Origin: Streptomyces physcomitrii
GTDB lineage: Bacteria; Actinomycetota; Actinomycetes; Streptomycetales; Streptomycetaceae
Length of the DNA stretch: 57,173 bases
Assembly (NCBI RefSeq): GCF_012273655.1
Contig: NZ_JAAWWP010000024.1
Location: forward strand, 1-57,173
Direction: 5' to 3'
Part shown: positions 17,376 through 26,499 of the stretch, one piece after another
Layout: each line of letters begins with the position of its first letter
How positions within the stretch are numbered: position 1 is the stretch's first letter
The notes under the pieces: model-generated
What the model saw: only the letters and a program-made list of their open reading frames with translations
Told to the model about the DNA's origin: nothing
Databases searched by the model: none
Program-made: the position numbers and the translations under genes

Positions 17376-18689
17376 ATGACTCAGGACATGTCCGATGTGA
17401 ACCGCGAGACCCCCGCCACCCGGACCCGCCCCGCGCTCAGCGTGGTCCGCTCCTGGTGGACACGCCGCCAGGAACACGCCCCGCCGAGAAGCGATACCGG
17501 CGCCCGGTCCGCCTCCCCGGAGCGCGAGACCGGGCGGTCCGGCACCGCCGAGCGGGACCGGGCGCCCGAGTCCGCGGACTCCCCCGCCCCGAGCACGCTC
17601 TGGCGCATGCGGACGACGGTACGGGACACCCCGGGGGCGCTGGCCTCGCTCTGCTCGGCACTGGCCGGGCTCCGGGTGGACATCCTCAGCCTGGGGACCC
17701 ACCCGCTCGCCGAGGGCACGGTCGACGAGTTCCTGCTGCGCGTCCCGGCCGAGCTGGAGTCCGGCACGCTCACCGCGGCCGTCGCCGAGGCGGGTGGCCG
17801 CGACACCTGGATGGAGCTGGCCGACACCCACGACCTCGTGGACGCGCCCACCCGCATCCTCGCCCTGGCCACCCGTACCGCCCTCGACTCGGCCGAACTC
17901 CCGCTGGCCCTGCGCCAGTTGCTCGGCCGGTGCACCATCCGCTCGGTGCCCGCGAAGCCCGAGGACGGGGCCGTCGAGGACACGTTCGACGGCACCGTGA
18001 TGCGGCTGGCGAGCGCGCAGGGCAGCGCCCTGACCGTGGAGCGGCCCTATCTGCCGTTCACCCCGACCGAGTTCGCCCGGGCCCGCGCCCTGGTCGCACT
18101 GGACGCCCGCCTCGGCCGCCGGCTGCCCGACCAGGAGGACGTGGTGGACCTGGCGCGCGGCTCCGTCACCGTGCGCCGCGCCGACACCGCCGACCTGGAC
18201 GCCGCGAAGGCCATGCACGAGCGCTGCTCGGCACGCACCCTCTCGCTGCGCTACCACGGCCCGGTCGGCGACGCGGACCGCTATCTGCGCCACCTGCTGA
18301 GCCCCCGCTTCGGCCGGACCCTGGCCGCGCAGACCGCCTCGGGCCGCATCGTCGCGCTCGGGCACCTGCTCTGGGACGGCGACGAGACCGAGATCGCGCT
18401 GATCGTCGAGGACGAGTGGCAGCGCCGGGGCATCGGAGCCGAACTCCTTGGCAGACTGGTGGCGATGGCCGCCGAGGCGGGCTGCGCGCACGTCTACGTG
18501 ATCACGCAGTCCGCCAACACCGGAATGGTCGCCGCCATGCGCGGACTCGGCCTCCCCCTGGACTACCAGGTCGAGGAGGGCACCCTCGTGATCACCGCCC
18601 GCCTCGACGCGAGCACGGCAGCGGGGCTGGTCCGGGCGGAGGCGGCCCCGGCGGGCGAGGAACCCGCCGAGGTCACCGCCGGAAACTGA
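17376..18689 (+). CDS. ACT-GNAT fusion protein acetyltransferase (AAPat-type)
   Basis: 437 aa. The N-terminal ~70 residues are polar and probably disordered. An ACT-like amino-acid-binding domain spans about 74-150 (TTVRDTPGALASLCSAL, then VDILSLGTHP). A linker follows, and a C-terminal GNAT domain covers about 268-425 (VTVRRADTADLDAAKAM; DEWQRRGIGAELLGRL as the acetyl-CoA loop). Fused ACT-GNAT enzymes are known in actinobacteria as amino-acid-regulated protein lysine acetyltransferases acting on metabolic enzymes such as acetyl-CoA synthetases. The effector for this one (Asn, Cys or other) cannot be read. ATG at 17376 is preferred; alternatives lie upstream in frame. Confidence 0.85.
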   Translation: MTQDMSDVNRETPATRTRPALSVVRSWWTRRQEHAPPRSDTGARSASPERETGRSGTAERDRAPESADSPAPSTLWRMRTTVRDTPGALASLCSALAGLRVDILSLGTHPLAEGTVDEFLLRVPAELESGTLTAAVAEAGGRDTWMELADTHDLVDAPTRILALATRTALDSAELPLALRQLLGRCTIRSVPAKPEDGAVEDTFDGTVMRLASAQGSALTVERPYLPFTPTEFARARALVALDARLGRRLPDQEDVVDLARGSVTVRRADTADLDAAKAMHERCSARTLSLRYHGPVGDADRYLRHLLSPRFGRTLAAQTASGRIVALGHLLWDGDETEIALIVEDEWQRRGIGAELLGRLVAMAAEAGCAHVYVITQSANTGMVAAMRGLGLPLDYQVEEGTLVITARLDASTAAGLVRAEAAPAGEEPAEVTAGN

Positions 18690-18712
18690 ACCCGGACCCG
18701 GGCACAGGGCCC

Positions 18713-18748
18713 GGGGGGCGTCCGGCCCCGATCAGCCGGACGCTCCCC
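18713..18748. terminator. Bidirectional hairpin between convergent genes
   Basis: GGGGGGCGTCCGG (18713-18725) pairs with CCGGACGCTCCCC (18736-18748) with one mismatch, between the ACT-GNAT and PLP-enzyme genes. Confidence 0.6.
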
Positions 18749-18766
18749 TACGCCCCTGCCGCTCCC

Positions 18767-19969
18767 CTACGCCTCCGCGACCGCCGTCGTCCGCCCCTCG
18801 CGACCGCTGGTGCGGACCGGCCCGAGGGCCTGGTCCAGGTCCTGCCAGAGGTCCTCCACGTCCTCCAGGCCGACCGAGAGGCGGAGCAGTTTGTCGCTCA
18901 CCCCGGCGGACCTGCGGTCGCCCGCGTCCACGATGCGGTGGCTGATCGAGGCCGGGTGCTGGATGAGGGTGTCGACGCTGCCGAGGCTGACCGCGGGGGT
19001 GATCAGCCGTACTGCGGCGATGAGTTCGTGCGGTTCGCCGGTCACCTCGAAGGCGACCATGCCGCCGCCGATCCGCGGGTAGTGGACCCGGGAGACCCGC
19101 GGGTCGGCGGCGAGCCGCTCGGCGAGCTGGGCGGCGGTGGCCGAGGCCGCCTTCACCCGGACCGGCAGGGTGGCCAGTCCGCGCAGCAGCAGATAGCCCG
19201 CGAAGGGGTGCAGCACCCCGCCGGTGGCGAAGCGCACCTGGCGCAGCTTGCGGGCGAAGGCCTCGTCGCAGGCGACGACGCCGCCGAGCACATCGCCGTG
19301 GCCGCCGAGGTACTTGGTCGCGCTGTGCAGGACGAGCCGGGCCCCGCTCTCCACCGGACGCTGGAGCACCGGGGTGGCGAAGGTGTTGTCGACCAGGAGC
19401 GGCACCGAGCCGCAGCTGTGCGCGATGGCGCGCACGTCGAGTTCGGCGAGGGTCGGGTTGGCGGGCGACTCGATCATGATCAGACCGGTCTCGGGCCGGA
19501 TGGCGTCGGCGATGCCCGCCGGGTCCACCCAGGTCACCTCGGAGCCGAGCGCCCCGGCGGTCAGCAGGTGGTCGCTGCACCCGTACAGCGGGCGTACGGC
19601 GACCACATGCCGCAGTCCGTCGCCGAGCCGGGCGAGCAGCACCGCGGTCAGCGCGGCCATGCCGCTGGCGAAGGCGACGGCCGACTCGGTGCCCTCCAGG
19701 GTGGCGAGCGCCTTCTCGAAGCGGCTGACGGTCGGGTTGCCGAGCCGGGCGTAGACCGGCGGCCCGTCCGGCTCGGCGCCCTCGGCGGCGAAGGCGTCGA
19801 TCCGGGCGGCCTCCCCGCGGCTGTCGTAGGAGGGGTAGGTGGTGGACAGGTCGAGCGGCGGGGCGTGCAGTCCGAGTCCGGCGAGGTCCTCGCGGCCGGC
19901 GTGCACGGCTTCGGTGGCCAGCGCCCGGGGTAGGGGAGCGGCGTCCATGGCATCGAGACGGAAGTCCAT
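18767..19969 (-). CDS. Cys/Met metabolism PLP-dependent enzyme (cystathionine gamma-lyase / methionine gamma-lyase family)
   Basis: 400 aa. The PLP lysine is K219 in HSATKYLGGHGD. D194 in LLVDNTFATP contacts the pyridine nitrogen, and Y73/R75 in YARLGNPT bind the phosphate of the neighbouring subunit. These are the canonical residues of the trans-sulfuration group. The choice among cystathionine gamma-synthase, gamma-lyase and methionine gamma-lyase cannot be made by eye. It is divergent from an Lrp/AsnC regulator with only 60 bp between starts, which suggests amino-acid-responsive control and a catabolic or detoxifying lyase. A second ATG (19948) is possible. Confidence 0.88.
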   Translation of the reverse strand: MDFRLDAMDAAPLPRALATEAVHAGREDLAGLGLHAPPLDLSTTYPSYDSRGEAARIDAFAAEGAEPDGPPVYARLGNPTVSRFEKALATLEGTESAVAFASGMAALTAVLLARLGDGLRHVVAVRPLYGCSDHLLTAGALGSEVTWVDPAGIADAIRPETGLIMIESPANPTLAELDVRAIAHSCGSVPLLVDNTFATPVLQRPVESGARLVLHSATKYLGGHGDVLGGVVACDEAFARKLRQVRFATGGVLHPFAGYLLLRGLATLPVRVKAASATAAQLAERLAADPRVSRVHYPRIGGGMVAFEVTGEPHELIAAVRLITPAVSLGSVDTLIQHPASISHRIVDAGDRRSAGVSDKLLRLSVGLEDVEDLWQDLDQALGPVRTSGREGRTTAVAEA

Positions 19970-20017
19970 GGGCTCCAGCCTGAACAGCTGCCGGGAGGCT
20001 GCGGAGAAATCCCGTGC

Positions 20018-20023
20018 TACGTT
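20018..20023 (+). promoter_or_regulatory. -10 hexamer TACGTT for the leaderless Lrp/AsnC gene
   Basis: TACGTT ends 6 nt before the ATG at 20030. The 60-bp intergenic region must also hold the divergent promoter and the likely Lrp-type site. Confidence 0.4.
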
Positions 20024-20029
20024 CGGCCG

Positions 20030-20503
20030 ATGGTTGACTCCGTCGTACTGGACCCGGTTGATCTGCATATTCTGCGGCTCCTGCAGAACGACGCCCGGCT
20101 CACCTACCGGGAGCTCTCGGCCGAGGTCGGCGTGGCCCCCTCGACCTGTCTGGACCGGGTGGCCCGGCTGCGCCGCAGCGGGGTGATCCTCGGGCACCGG
20201 CTCCGCCTCGACCCGGCGCGCCTCGGGCGCGGGCTCCAGGCCCTGCTCGCGGTCCAAGTCCGGCCGCACCGACGGGAGTTGGTGGGCCCCTTCGTGGAGC
20301 GGGTGCGGGCCCTGCCGGAGGCGCGCTCGGTGTTCCACCTGACCGGTCCGGACGACTACCTGGTGCATGTGGCGGTAACCGACGCCGCCGATCTGCAGCG
20401 CCTGGTCCTGGACGAGTTCACCGCGCACCGCGAGGTCGCCCGGGTGGAGACCCGGCTGATCTTCCAGCAGTGGGAGTGCGGGCCGCTGCTGCCGCCCCGC
20501 TGA
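20030..20503 (+). CDS. Lrp/AsnC family transcriptional regulator
   Basis: 157 aa. The N-terminal winged helix (DLHILRLLQNDARLTYREL, VAPSTCLDRVARLRRSG) is followed by a RAM ligand-binding domain (about 65-150: VFHLTGPDDYLVHVAVTDAADLQ). It is a feast/famine-type regulator, typically octameric and amino-acid-binding. Divergent orientation from the PLP enzyme, with a 60-bp shared promoter region, suggests it directly controls that gene; this is inference from arrangement. Confidence 0.9.
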   Translation: MVDSVVLDPVDLHILRLLQNDARLTYRELSAEVGVAPSTCLDRVARLRRSGVILGHRLRLDPARLGRGLQALLAVQVRPHRRELVGPFVERVRALPEARSVFHLTGPDDYLVHVAVTDAADLQRLVLDEFTAHREVARVETRLIFQQWECGPLLPPR

Positions 20504-20564
20504 GCGGGCGCCGCCCGCGCCGTTTCGCCGTGACGCGGCCGCCGCCCCGTACGAGGATGGCGGC

Positions 20565-22256
20565 ATGTCCGACACGACGCTCCCCCCGCTGCCCCGCGAG
20601 GTCGCCGACGCCTACGTCGACGAGCTCGTCGCCCTCGATCCGGCCACCGGTACGTATCTCGGCGTCGCCGAGAGCTCCTCGGCGCTGCCCGACTACTCGC
20701 CCGAGGGCCAGGAGGAGGTGGCCGCGCTCGCCCGCCGGACCCTCGTCCGGCTCGACGCGGCGGAGCGCGGCGCGGGGGCGGACCGCGGTGTGGAGCGGCG
20801 CTGCGCCCGGCTGCTGCGCGAGCGGCTCGGCGCCGAACTCGCCGTGCACGAGGCGCAGGAGGGGCTGCGCGCGGTGAGCAATCTGCACTCCCCGGCGCAC
20901 ACCGTCCGGCAGGTCTTCACCCTCACCCCGGCCGGGACCGAGGAGGAGTGGGCGGCCCTCGCGGAGCGGCTGCGCGCGGTGCCCGAGGCGCTGGCCGGGT
21001 ACCGCGCCTCGCTCGCCCTCGGCCTGGAACGCGGGCTGCCCGGCGGACCCCGCGCCACCGCCACCTTCCTCGGCCAGCTCGCCGAGTGGGCCCGCGGGGC
21101 GGACGGCAGGGGCTGGTTCGAGGAGTTCGCCGCCGCCGGTCCCGACGCCCTGCGCGCGGAGCTGGACGACGCCTCCCGCACCGCGACCGCGGCCGTCGGC
21201 GCCCTGCACGACTGGATCCGGGACGTCTACGCGCCCGGTGTCGCCGGTGCCCCCGACACCGTCGGCCGGGAGCGCTACGCCCGCTGGGTGCGCTACTTCA
21301 ACGGCACCGACACCGATCTCGACGAGGCCTACGCGTACGGCTGGTCCGAATTCCACCGGCTGCTCGGCGAGATGCGCACCGAGGCGGAGAAGGTCCTGCC
21401 CGGCGCGCGCACGCCCTGGGCGGCCCTCGCGCACCTGGACCGGCACGGCCGGCACATCGAGGGCGAGGAGGCGGTCCGGGAGTGGCTGCAGGGGCTGATG
21501 GACGAGGCCATCGAGGCCCTCGACGGCACCCACTTCGCGCTCGCGCCCCGGGTACGGCGGGTGGAGTCCCGGCTCGCCCCGCCCGGCAGCGCCGCCGCGC
21601 CCTACTACACCGCGCCCTCCGAGGACTTCTCCCGCCCGGGCCGCACCTGGCTGCCCACCCTGGGGCAGACCCGCTTCCCCGTCTACGACCTGGTGTCGAC
21701 CTGGTACCACGAGGGCGTGCCGGGACATCATCTGCAACTGGCCCAGTGGACCCATGTGGCGGGCGAACTCTCCCGCTACCAGGCGAGCGTCGGCGGGGTG
21801 AGCGCCAATCTGGAGGGCTGGGCGCTCTACGCGGAGCGGCTGATGGACGAACTGGGCTTCCTCGGCGACCCGGAGCACCGGCTCGGCTACCTCGACGCGC
21901 AGATGATGCGTGCCGTACGGGTCGTCATCGACATCGGCATGCACCTGGGGCTGCGCATCCCCGGGGACTCGCCCTTCGCGCCCGGTGAGCGCTGGACGCC
22001 CGCGCTGGCGCAGGAGTTCTTCGGCGCGCACAGCAGCCGCCCGGCCGACTTCGTGGAGAGCGAGCTGACCCGCTATCTCTCCATGCCGGGCCAGGCCATC
22101 GGCTACAAGCTCGGCGAACGCGCCTGGCTCACCGGCCGGGACCGGGCGCGGGCCCGGCACGGCGCCGCCTTCGACGCCCGCTCCTGGCACATGGCCGCGC
22201 TCTCCCAGGGCTCGCTCGGACTGGACGATCTGGTCGAGGAGCTGGCGCGCCTGTAG
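20565..22256 (+). CDS. DUF885 family protein, putative zinc metallopeptidase
   Basis: 563 aa. The key motif HEGVPGHH spans 382-389 (HExxPGHH, the DUF885 zinc signature). It is followed about 40 residues later by NLEGWALYAERLMDELG, which supplies a candidate third ligand Glu. There is no signal peptide. The family resembles thermolysin-clan peptidases and is little characterised. The N-terminal half is helical and charged. It lies 61 bp after the Lrp gene on the same strand, but it may have its own promoter (GTACGAGGAT just upstream). Confidence 0.85.
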   Translation: MSDTTLPPLPREVADAYVDELVALDPATGTYLGVAESSSALPDYSPEGQEEVAALARRTLVRLDAAERGAGADRGVERRCARLLRERLGAELAVHEAQEGLRAVSNLHSPAHTVRQVFTLTPAGTEEEWAALAERLRAVPEALAGYRASLALGLERGLPGGPRATATFLGQLAEWARGADGRGWFEEFAAAGPDALRAELDDASRTATAAVGALHDWIRDVYAPGVAGAPDTVGRERYARWVRYFNGTDTDLDEAYAYGWSEFHRLLGEMRTEAEKVLPGARTPWAALAHLDRHGRHIEGEEAVREWLQGLMDEAIEALDGTHFALAPRVRRVESRLAPPGSAAAPYYTAPSEDFSRPGRTWLPTLGQTRFPVYDLVSTWYHEGVPGHHLQLAQWTHVAGELSRYQASVGGVSANLEGWALYAERLMDELGFLGDPEHRLGYLDAQMMRAVRVVIDIGMHLGLRIPGDSPFAPGERWTPALAQEFFGAHSSRPADFVESELTRYLSMPGQAIGYKLGERAWLTGRDRARARHGAAFDARSWHMAALSQGSLGLDDLVEELARL

Positions 22257-22260
22257 CCCT

Positions 22261-22292
22261 CCGCCCGGGCGGGTTGCCCTCCGCCCGGGCGG
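22261..22292. terminator. Twin palindromes between convergent DUF885 and sbcC genes
   Basis: The 12-bp perfect palindrome CCGCCCGGGCGG occurs at 22261-22272 and again at 22281-22292, each inside a 17-bp direct repeat (GCCCTCCGCCCGGGCGG at 22256 and 22276). It is likely a bidirectional terminator. Confidence 0.55.
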
Positions 22293-22302
22293 CCGGGGCC
22301 GC

Positions 22303-25296
22303 TCACCCCGGCTCGCTGCGCAGCCGGACCGAGGATCCGGTACGCCCCTTCACCACCTCCAGCTGGGTGTGCACCCGGCGCCGCAGGTCGGCGACATGGC
22401 TGACGATGCCGACGCTGCGGTCCCGCTCGCGCAGCGAGTCCAGGACGTCCATGACCTCGTCGAGGGTCCCCTCGTCGAGGCTGCCGAAGCCCTCGTCGAT
22501 GAAGAGGGTGTCCAAGCGGACGCCGCCCGCCTCCTCGGTGACCACATCGGCGAGGCCGAGCGCGAGGGCGAGGGAGGCGAAGAAGGTCTCGCCGCCGGAG
22601 AGGGTGGCGGTGTCGCGGGCCCGGCCGGTCCAGGCGTCCACGACATGCAGCCCGAGCCCCGAACGCCCGCGCCCGCTGCGGTCGTCGGAGTGCACCAGGG
22701 TGTAGCGGCCCGAGGACATCCGGGTCAGCCGCCGGCTCGCGGCCGCCGCGACCTGTTCGAGCCGCCCCGCGAGGACGTACGACTCCAGGCGCATCCGGCG
22801 CTCGTTCTCCGCGGAGGTCCCGGCGGCGAGCGTGGCGAGGCGGGCCACCCGGTCGTACTCCTCGCGCAGCGGTCCCCCGCGGCGTACCCCGGCGGCGGCC
22901 CGGCGGGAGAGCCGGTCGAGCTCCCGGCAGCGGGCCTCGGCCGCGTCGGTCGCGGAGGAGACCCGCTGCAGCGCACCGGCCGCGGCGCGCGCCGCCTCCT
23001 CGTCCGCCGCCACCGGGGCGGGCGGCTGGGCCGCGGCCCGCTCCAGGACCGGATCGGCGAGTACGGAGCGGACCTCGGCCTCCTCCCGCTGCCAGGCGTC
23101 GAGCCGGTGCTGGAGTGTCCGGTGGGCTTGGTCGTCCAGGAGGGCTTCCGCGGCGGCCCGGGGGGTGTCGAACCCGGCGCGAAAGGACTCGTCGGCGAGG
23201 CGGGCGTCGGCGGACTTGAGGCGCACCGCGGTGTCGGCGGCGAGCCGGGCCGCCTCCGCCGCCTGCTCCAACTGCTCCCGGAGCCGGTCCAGTTCGCGGG
23301 CGCGGGCGTCCACCGAGCCCTCGCCGCGCACCTGGGCCAGCTCGCGGTCCAGGGCGGTCTCCTCGCGGGCGAGCGCGTCGCGCAGGGAGGCGCGGGAGGC
23401 GGCGCGCTCGGCGGCCTGCTGGCGGCGGCCGAGCCTGCGCTCGTGCTCGGCCTCCGCGTGGCCGAGGGCCTCGCGCGCGGGATGCAGCTCGGAGGCGAGG
23501 TCTCTGGCCCGGCCGTGCTCGCGCAGCAGTTCTTCGTACTCCTCGTCCAGCAGGCCCAGCGGGGCACCGGTGGCCTCCGCGGTGGCCGCGGCGAGGGACT
23601 CGCGCAGCGCCGAGAGCGAGGCCTCGGCCCGGGCCCGCCGCTCCTCGGCCCGGCGGTGGCGCTCGAAGGCGGCCTCCTCCGCCTGCCGGTCCACATGCCC
23701 CTCGGACTTGCGGGCCGGTGCCGGGTGGTCCGGGGAGCCGCAGACCGCGCAGGGCTCGCCGGGGCGCAGCGCGGCGGCGAGTTCGGCGGCGAAGTGCTGG
23801 AGGCGGCGCTCCTTGAGGGAGAGCCACCGCTCGTGCGCCTCGGCCGCGCTCTCCCGGGCCCCGGTCAGGGCGGTTTCGGCGGTGGCGGTCTGCTCGGTGA
23901 GGTCCGCGCGCCGCCGGGCGGCGTCCAGGCGGGCGCGGGCGGGGGCGAGTCGGGCCGCGAGATGTTCGGCGCGGGTCAGCGCCTCCTGGCACTCCTCGAC
24001 CCGGGCGCGCAGTGCCTCCCGGCGCTCGGGCCAGTCCGCGAGCCACTCCCCCGCCTCGTCCAGGGAGTCGGCGTCGGCCTGCTCCTGCTGGTCGAGTTCC
24101 CCCCGCTCGCGGCCGAGTTCGGCCTTGCGGTGCTCCGCGCGGCGGGCCGATTCCAGGGCGCCCAGCTCCCCGGCCGCGGTGCGCGCGGCCGCGCCGAGGG
24201 CGCTCGCCCCCGCCTCGGCGTACCGCGCGGGCAGGGCCGCCCGGGCGCGCCGCTCGGCCTCGGTGGCGCCCCGGTGTTCGGCCTCGGTGCTCTCCCGCAG
24301 GGCGAGGACGGGGGCGACCCGCTCGGCCTTGCGCGCCCGGGCCATGCGCTCCTCGGCCACGCGGTGCTCCCCGGCCCGCTCGGCGAGCCGCTCGGCCGCC
24401 GCGCGCGCGGTGGCGGCGCGCTCCTGCGCCCGGGCCAGTTCGCGGGTGCGGTCCAGTCGCTCCTGGGTCTCGGCGCGGGCGGTCTCGGCGGTGCCGCGGG
24501 CGGTGCGGGCCACGGTCAGCCGCTCGCGGGCGGCGCAGCGGGCGAGCGCGGCCCAGGTGAGGACGGCGGCGGCGAGGCCCGGCTCGCCCGGCGCGAGATC
24601 CGGCAGCGGGGTCTCTGCGGCCGGGCCCGCGGCCTGCTGCATCCGGTGCGCCTCGGCGAGGAGTTCGGCGTCGCCCTCGCGGACCGCCGCCTCGGCCTCC
24701 CGGCGGCGCTCGGCGAGCCACTGCTCGACGGCGGCGAAGCGGCCGGTGTCGAAGAGGCGGCCGAGGAGCCTGCCCCGGGCCTCGGCGTCGGCGCGCAGGA
24801 ACCGGGCGAAGTCGCCCTGCGGCAGGAGCACGACCTGGCAGAACTGCTCGCGGCTCATGCCGAGCAGCTGGCCGATCTCCTCGCCGGTCTCCTGGTGGGA
24901 GCGGCTGAGCGCCTTCCACTCGGTGCCGTCGAACTCCCTCAGCCCGGTGGCCGCCTTCTCGACGGTGGTGCCGCTGCCCTTCTTCTTCGGCCGCTCCCAG
25001 GGCGGCTGCCGGGTGACCTCCAGACGGCGTCCGGCGACGGTGAACTCCAGGCAGACCGTGGTCCGTTGCCCCCCGTCCGCGTGGTCGCTGCGCAGCGAGA
25101 GGCCCTGGCCGTTCTGCCGGGCGCCGGGGACCGCCCCGTAGAGCGCGTAGCAGACGGCGTCCAGGACCGAGGTCTTGCCCGCGCCGGTGGGGCCGTGCAG
25201 CAGGAAGAGTCCGGCCGCGGAGAGGTTCTCGAAGTCGATGTCCTGGGCGGCGCCGAAGGGCCCGAAGGCCGTGAGCCGCAGCCGGTGCAGCCTCAC
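22303..25296 (-). CDS. sbcC: Exonuclease subunit SbcC (Rad50-like ATPase)
   Basis: 997 aa. The GTG start overlaps the sbcD stop (GTGA), so the two genes are translationally coupled. Walker A GPTGAGKT is at 35-42. Long coiled-coil arms surround the zinc hook CAVC (C516, C519; CAVCGSPDHPAP). The C-terminal half-ATPase has the LSGGETFFASLALALGLADV signature and LDTLFIDEGFGSLDE Walker B/D-loop. With SbcD it forms the Mre11-Rad50-type nuclease that opens DNA hairpins and processes blocked ends. Confidence 0.95.
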   Translation of the reverse strand: MRLHRLRLTAFGPFGAAQDIDFENLSAAGLFLLHGPTGAGKTSVLDAVCYALYGAVPGARQNGQGLSLRSDHADGGQRTTVCLEFTVAGRRLEVTRQPPWERPKKKGSGTTVEKAATGLREFDGTEWKALSRSHQETGEEIGQLLGMSREQFCQVVLLPQGDFARFLRADAEARGRLLGRLFDTGRFAAVEQWLAERRREAEAAVREGDAELLAEAHRMQQAAGPAAETPLPDLAPGEPGLAAAVLTWAALARCAARERLTVARTARGTAETARAETQERLDRTRELARAQERAATARAAAERLAERAGEHRVAEERMARARKAERVAPVLALRESTEAEHRGATEAERRARAALPARYAEAGASALGAAARTAAGELGALESARRAEHRKAELGRERGELDQQEQADADSLDEAGEWLADWPERREALRARVEECQEALTRAEHLAARLAPARARLDAARRRADLTEQTATAETALTGARESAAEAHERWLSLKERRLQHFAAELAAALRPGEPCAVCGSPDHPAPARKSEGHVDRQAEEAAFERHRRAEERRARAEASLSALRESLAAATAEATGAPLGLLDEEYEELLREHGRARDLASELHPAREALGHAEAEHERRLGRRQQAAERAASRASLRDALAREETALDRELAQVRGEGSVDARARELDRLREQLEQAAEAARLAADTAVRLKSADARLADESFRAGFDTPRAAAEALLDDQAHRTLQHRLDAWQREEAEVRSVLADPVLERAAAQPPAPVAADEEAARAAAGALQRVSSATDAAEARCRELDRLSRRAAAGVRRGGPLREEYDRVARLATLAAGTSAENERRMRLESYVLAGRLEQVAAAASRRLTRMSSGRYTLVHSDDRSGRGRSGLGLHVVDAWTGRARDTATLSGGETFFASLALALGLADVVTEEAGGVRLDTLFIDEGFGSLDEGTLDEVMDVLDSLRERDRSVGIVSHVADLRRRVHTQLEVVKGRTGSSVRLRSEPG

Positions 25297-26456
25297 CGGA
25301 CCACCTCCCGGGCGGCGTCGGCGGCGCGCACCTCGTCGATCGCCTGCCGCAGCACCGCCGCCTCCGCCGCGTCGGCGGCGCTGCCGCGCACATGGGCGAC
25401 GAAGTCCTCGGCGATCTGCTGGTCGCTGCGGTCGCGCAGCCGGCGGGCGTACGAGATCTCCGGTGCGCCCTCGGTGCGTTCGGGGGCGAAGACCAGGGTC
25501 AGGGTGTGCGGGAAGCGCGCGAGCAGGCGGGCCATCGGCTCGGCGGGGCGCGCGGCGTCGGTCAGGGTCGCCTCGATCCAGTGGTCCTCGTACCCGGTGA
25601 GCGCGGGGTCGGCGAGGAGTTCCGCCAGGGTGCCGCTGATCCTGGCGAGCGGGCGGGGTACGGGGGTGTCCAGCTGCTCGGCGGTCAGCGCGCCGTCCGC
25701 GCCGAGGTCGACGAGCCACATGCCCTTGCGGTGCCGGGCCTCGGAGAAGGAGTAGGCGAGCGGGGAGCCGGAGTAGCGCACCCGCTCGCCGAGCACCTGG
25801 CTGCCGTGCAGATGCCCGAGGGCCACGTAGTCCACGCCGTCGAAGACCGCGGCGGGGACGGAGGCGACCCCGCCCACGGTGATGTCGCGCTCGCTCTCGC
25901 TGGCCTGCCCGCCGGTGACGAAGGCGTGCGCGAGGACGACCGAGCGGGTGCCCGGCGGGCGTCCGGCGAGGTCCGCGCGGACCCGGTCCATGGCCTTGCC
26001 GAGGACCGCCTCGTGGCTGGTGCCCTCGGCGCCGAACTCGGCCTTCACCAGGGCCGGTTCCAGATAGGGAAGTCCGTAGCAGGCGACCTCGCCGTGCGCG
26101 TCGGAGAGGACCACGGGCACCTCGCAGGAGGCGGGGTCGGTGCGCAGGTGGATGCCTGCGCGGCCGATGAGTCCGGCGGCGACGCCGAGGCGGCGGGCCG
26201 AGTCGTGGTTGCCGGAGATCATCAGGGTGGGCACGTCCAGCGCGGCGAGCCGGTGCAGGGCCTGGTCGAACAACTCCACGGCGGCCAGCGGCGGGACCGC
26301 CCGGTCGTAGACGTCACCCGCCACCAGGACGGCGTCCACCTCCCGCGCGCGGACCACCTCGACCAGGTGGTCGATGAACTCCTCCTGGGCGCCGAGCATG
26401 TTCACGCGATGGAACGACCGGCCCAGGTGCCAGTCCGACGTGTGCAGCAACCTCAT
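25293..26456 (-). CDS. sbcD: Exonuclease subunit SbcD (Mre11-like)
   Basis: 387 aa. Metallophosphoesterase motifs in order: SDWHLGR (8-14), AGDVYDR, SGNHDSA and, later, ALGHLHG with the metal-binding His residues. The C-terminal cap region (about 280-387) contacts the SbcC arms in homologues. It is the upstream gene of the sbcDC operon, and its TGA overlaps the GTG of sbcC. Confidence 0.95.
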   Translation of the reverse strand: MRLLHTSDWHLGRSFHRVNMLGAQEEFIDHLVEVVRAREVDAVLVAGDVYDRAVPPLAAVELFDQALHRLAALDVPTLMISGNHDSARRLGVAAGLIGRAGIHLRTDPASCEVPVVLSDAHGEVACYGLPYLEPALVKAEFGAEGTSHEAVLGKAMDRVRADLAGRPPGTRSVVLAHAFVTGGQASESERDITVGGVASVPAAVFDGVDYVALGHLHGSQVLGERVRYSGSPLAYSFSEARHRKGMWLVDLGADGALTAEQLDTPVPRPLARISGTLAELLADPALTGYEDHWIEATLTDAARPAEPMARLLARFPHTLTLVFAPERTEGAPEISYARRLRDRSDQQIAEDFVAHVRGSAADAAEAAVLRQAIDEVRAADAAREVVR

Positions 26457-26499
26457 GGGCCCCGAGACTAACGGCCGGGTCCGACAACGCGGTCCCCGC

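Noticed and set aside
13424..19933. A very long plus-strand open frame over several genes
   Set aside because: It is antisense or out of frame to well-supported genes and is Arg/Pro/Gly-rich, as stop-poor GC-rich DNA produces by chance.
22369..25755. Long plus-strand frame opposite sbcC/sbcD
   Set aside because: It lies antisense to two genes with complete motif sets and has no recognisable domain.
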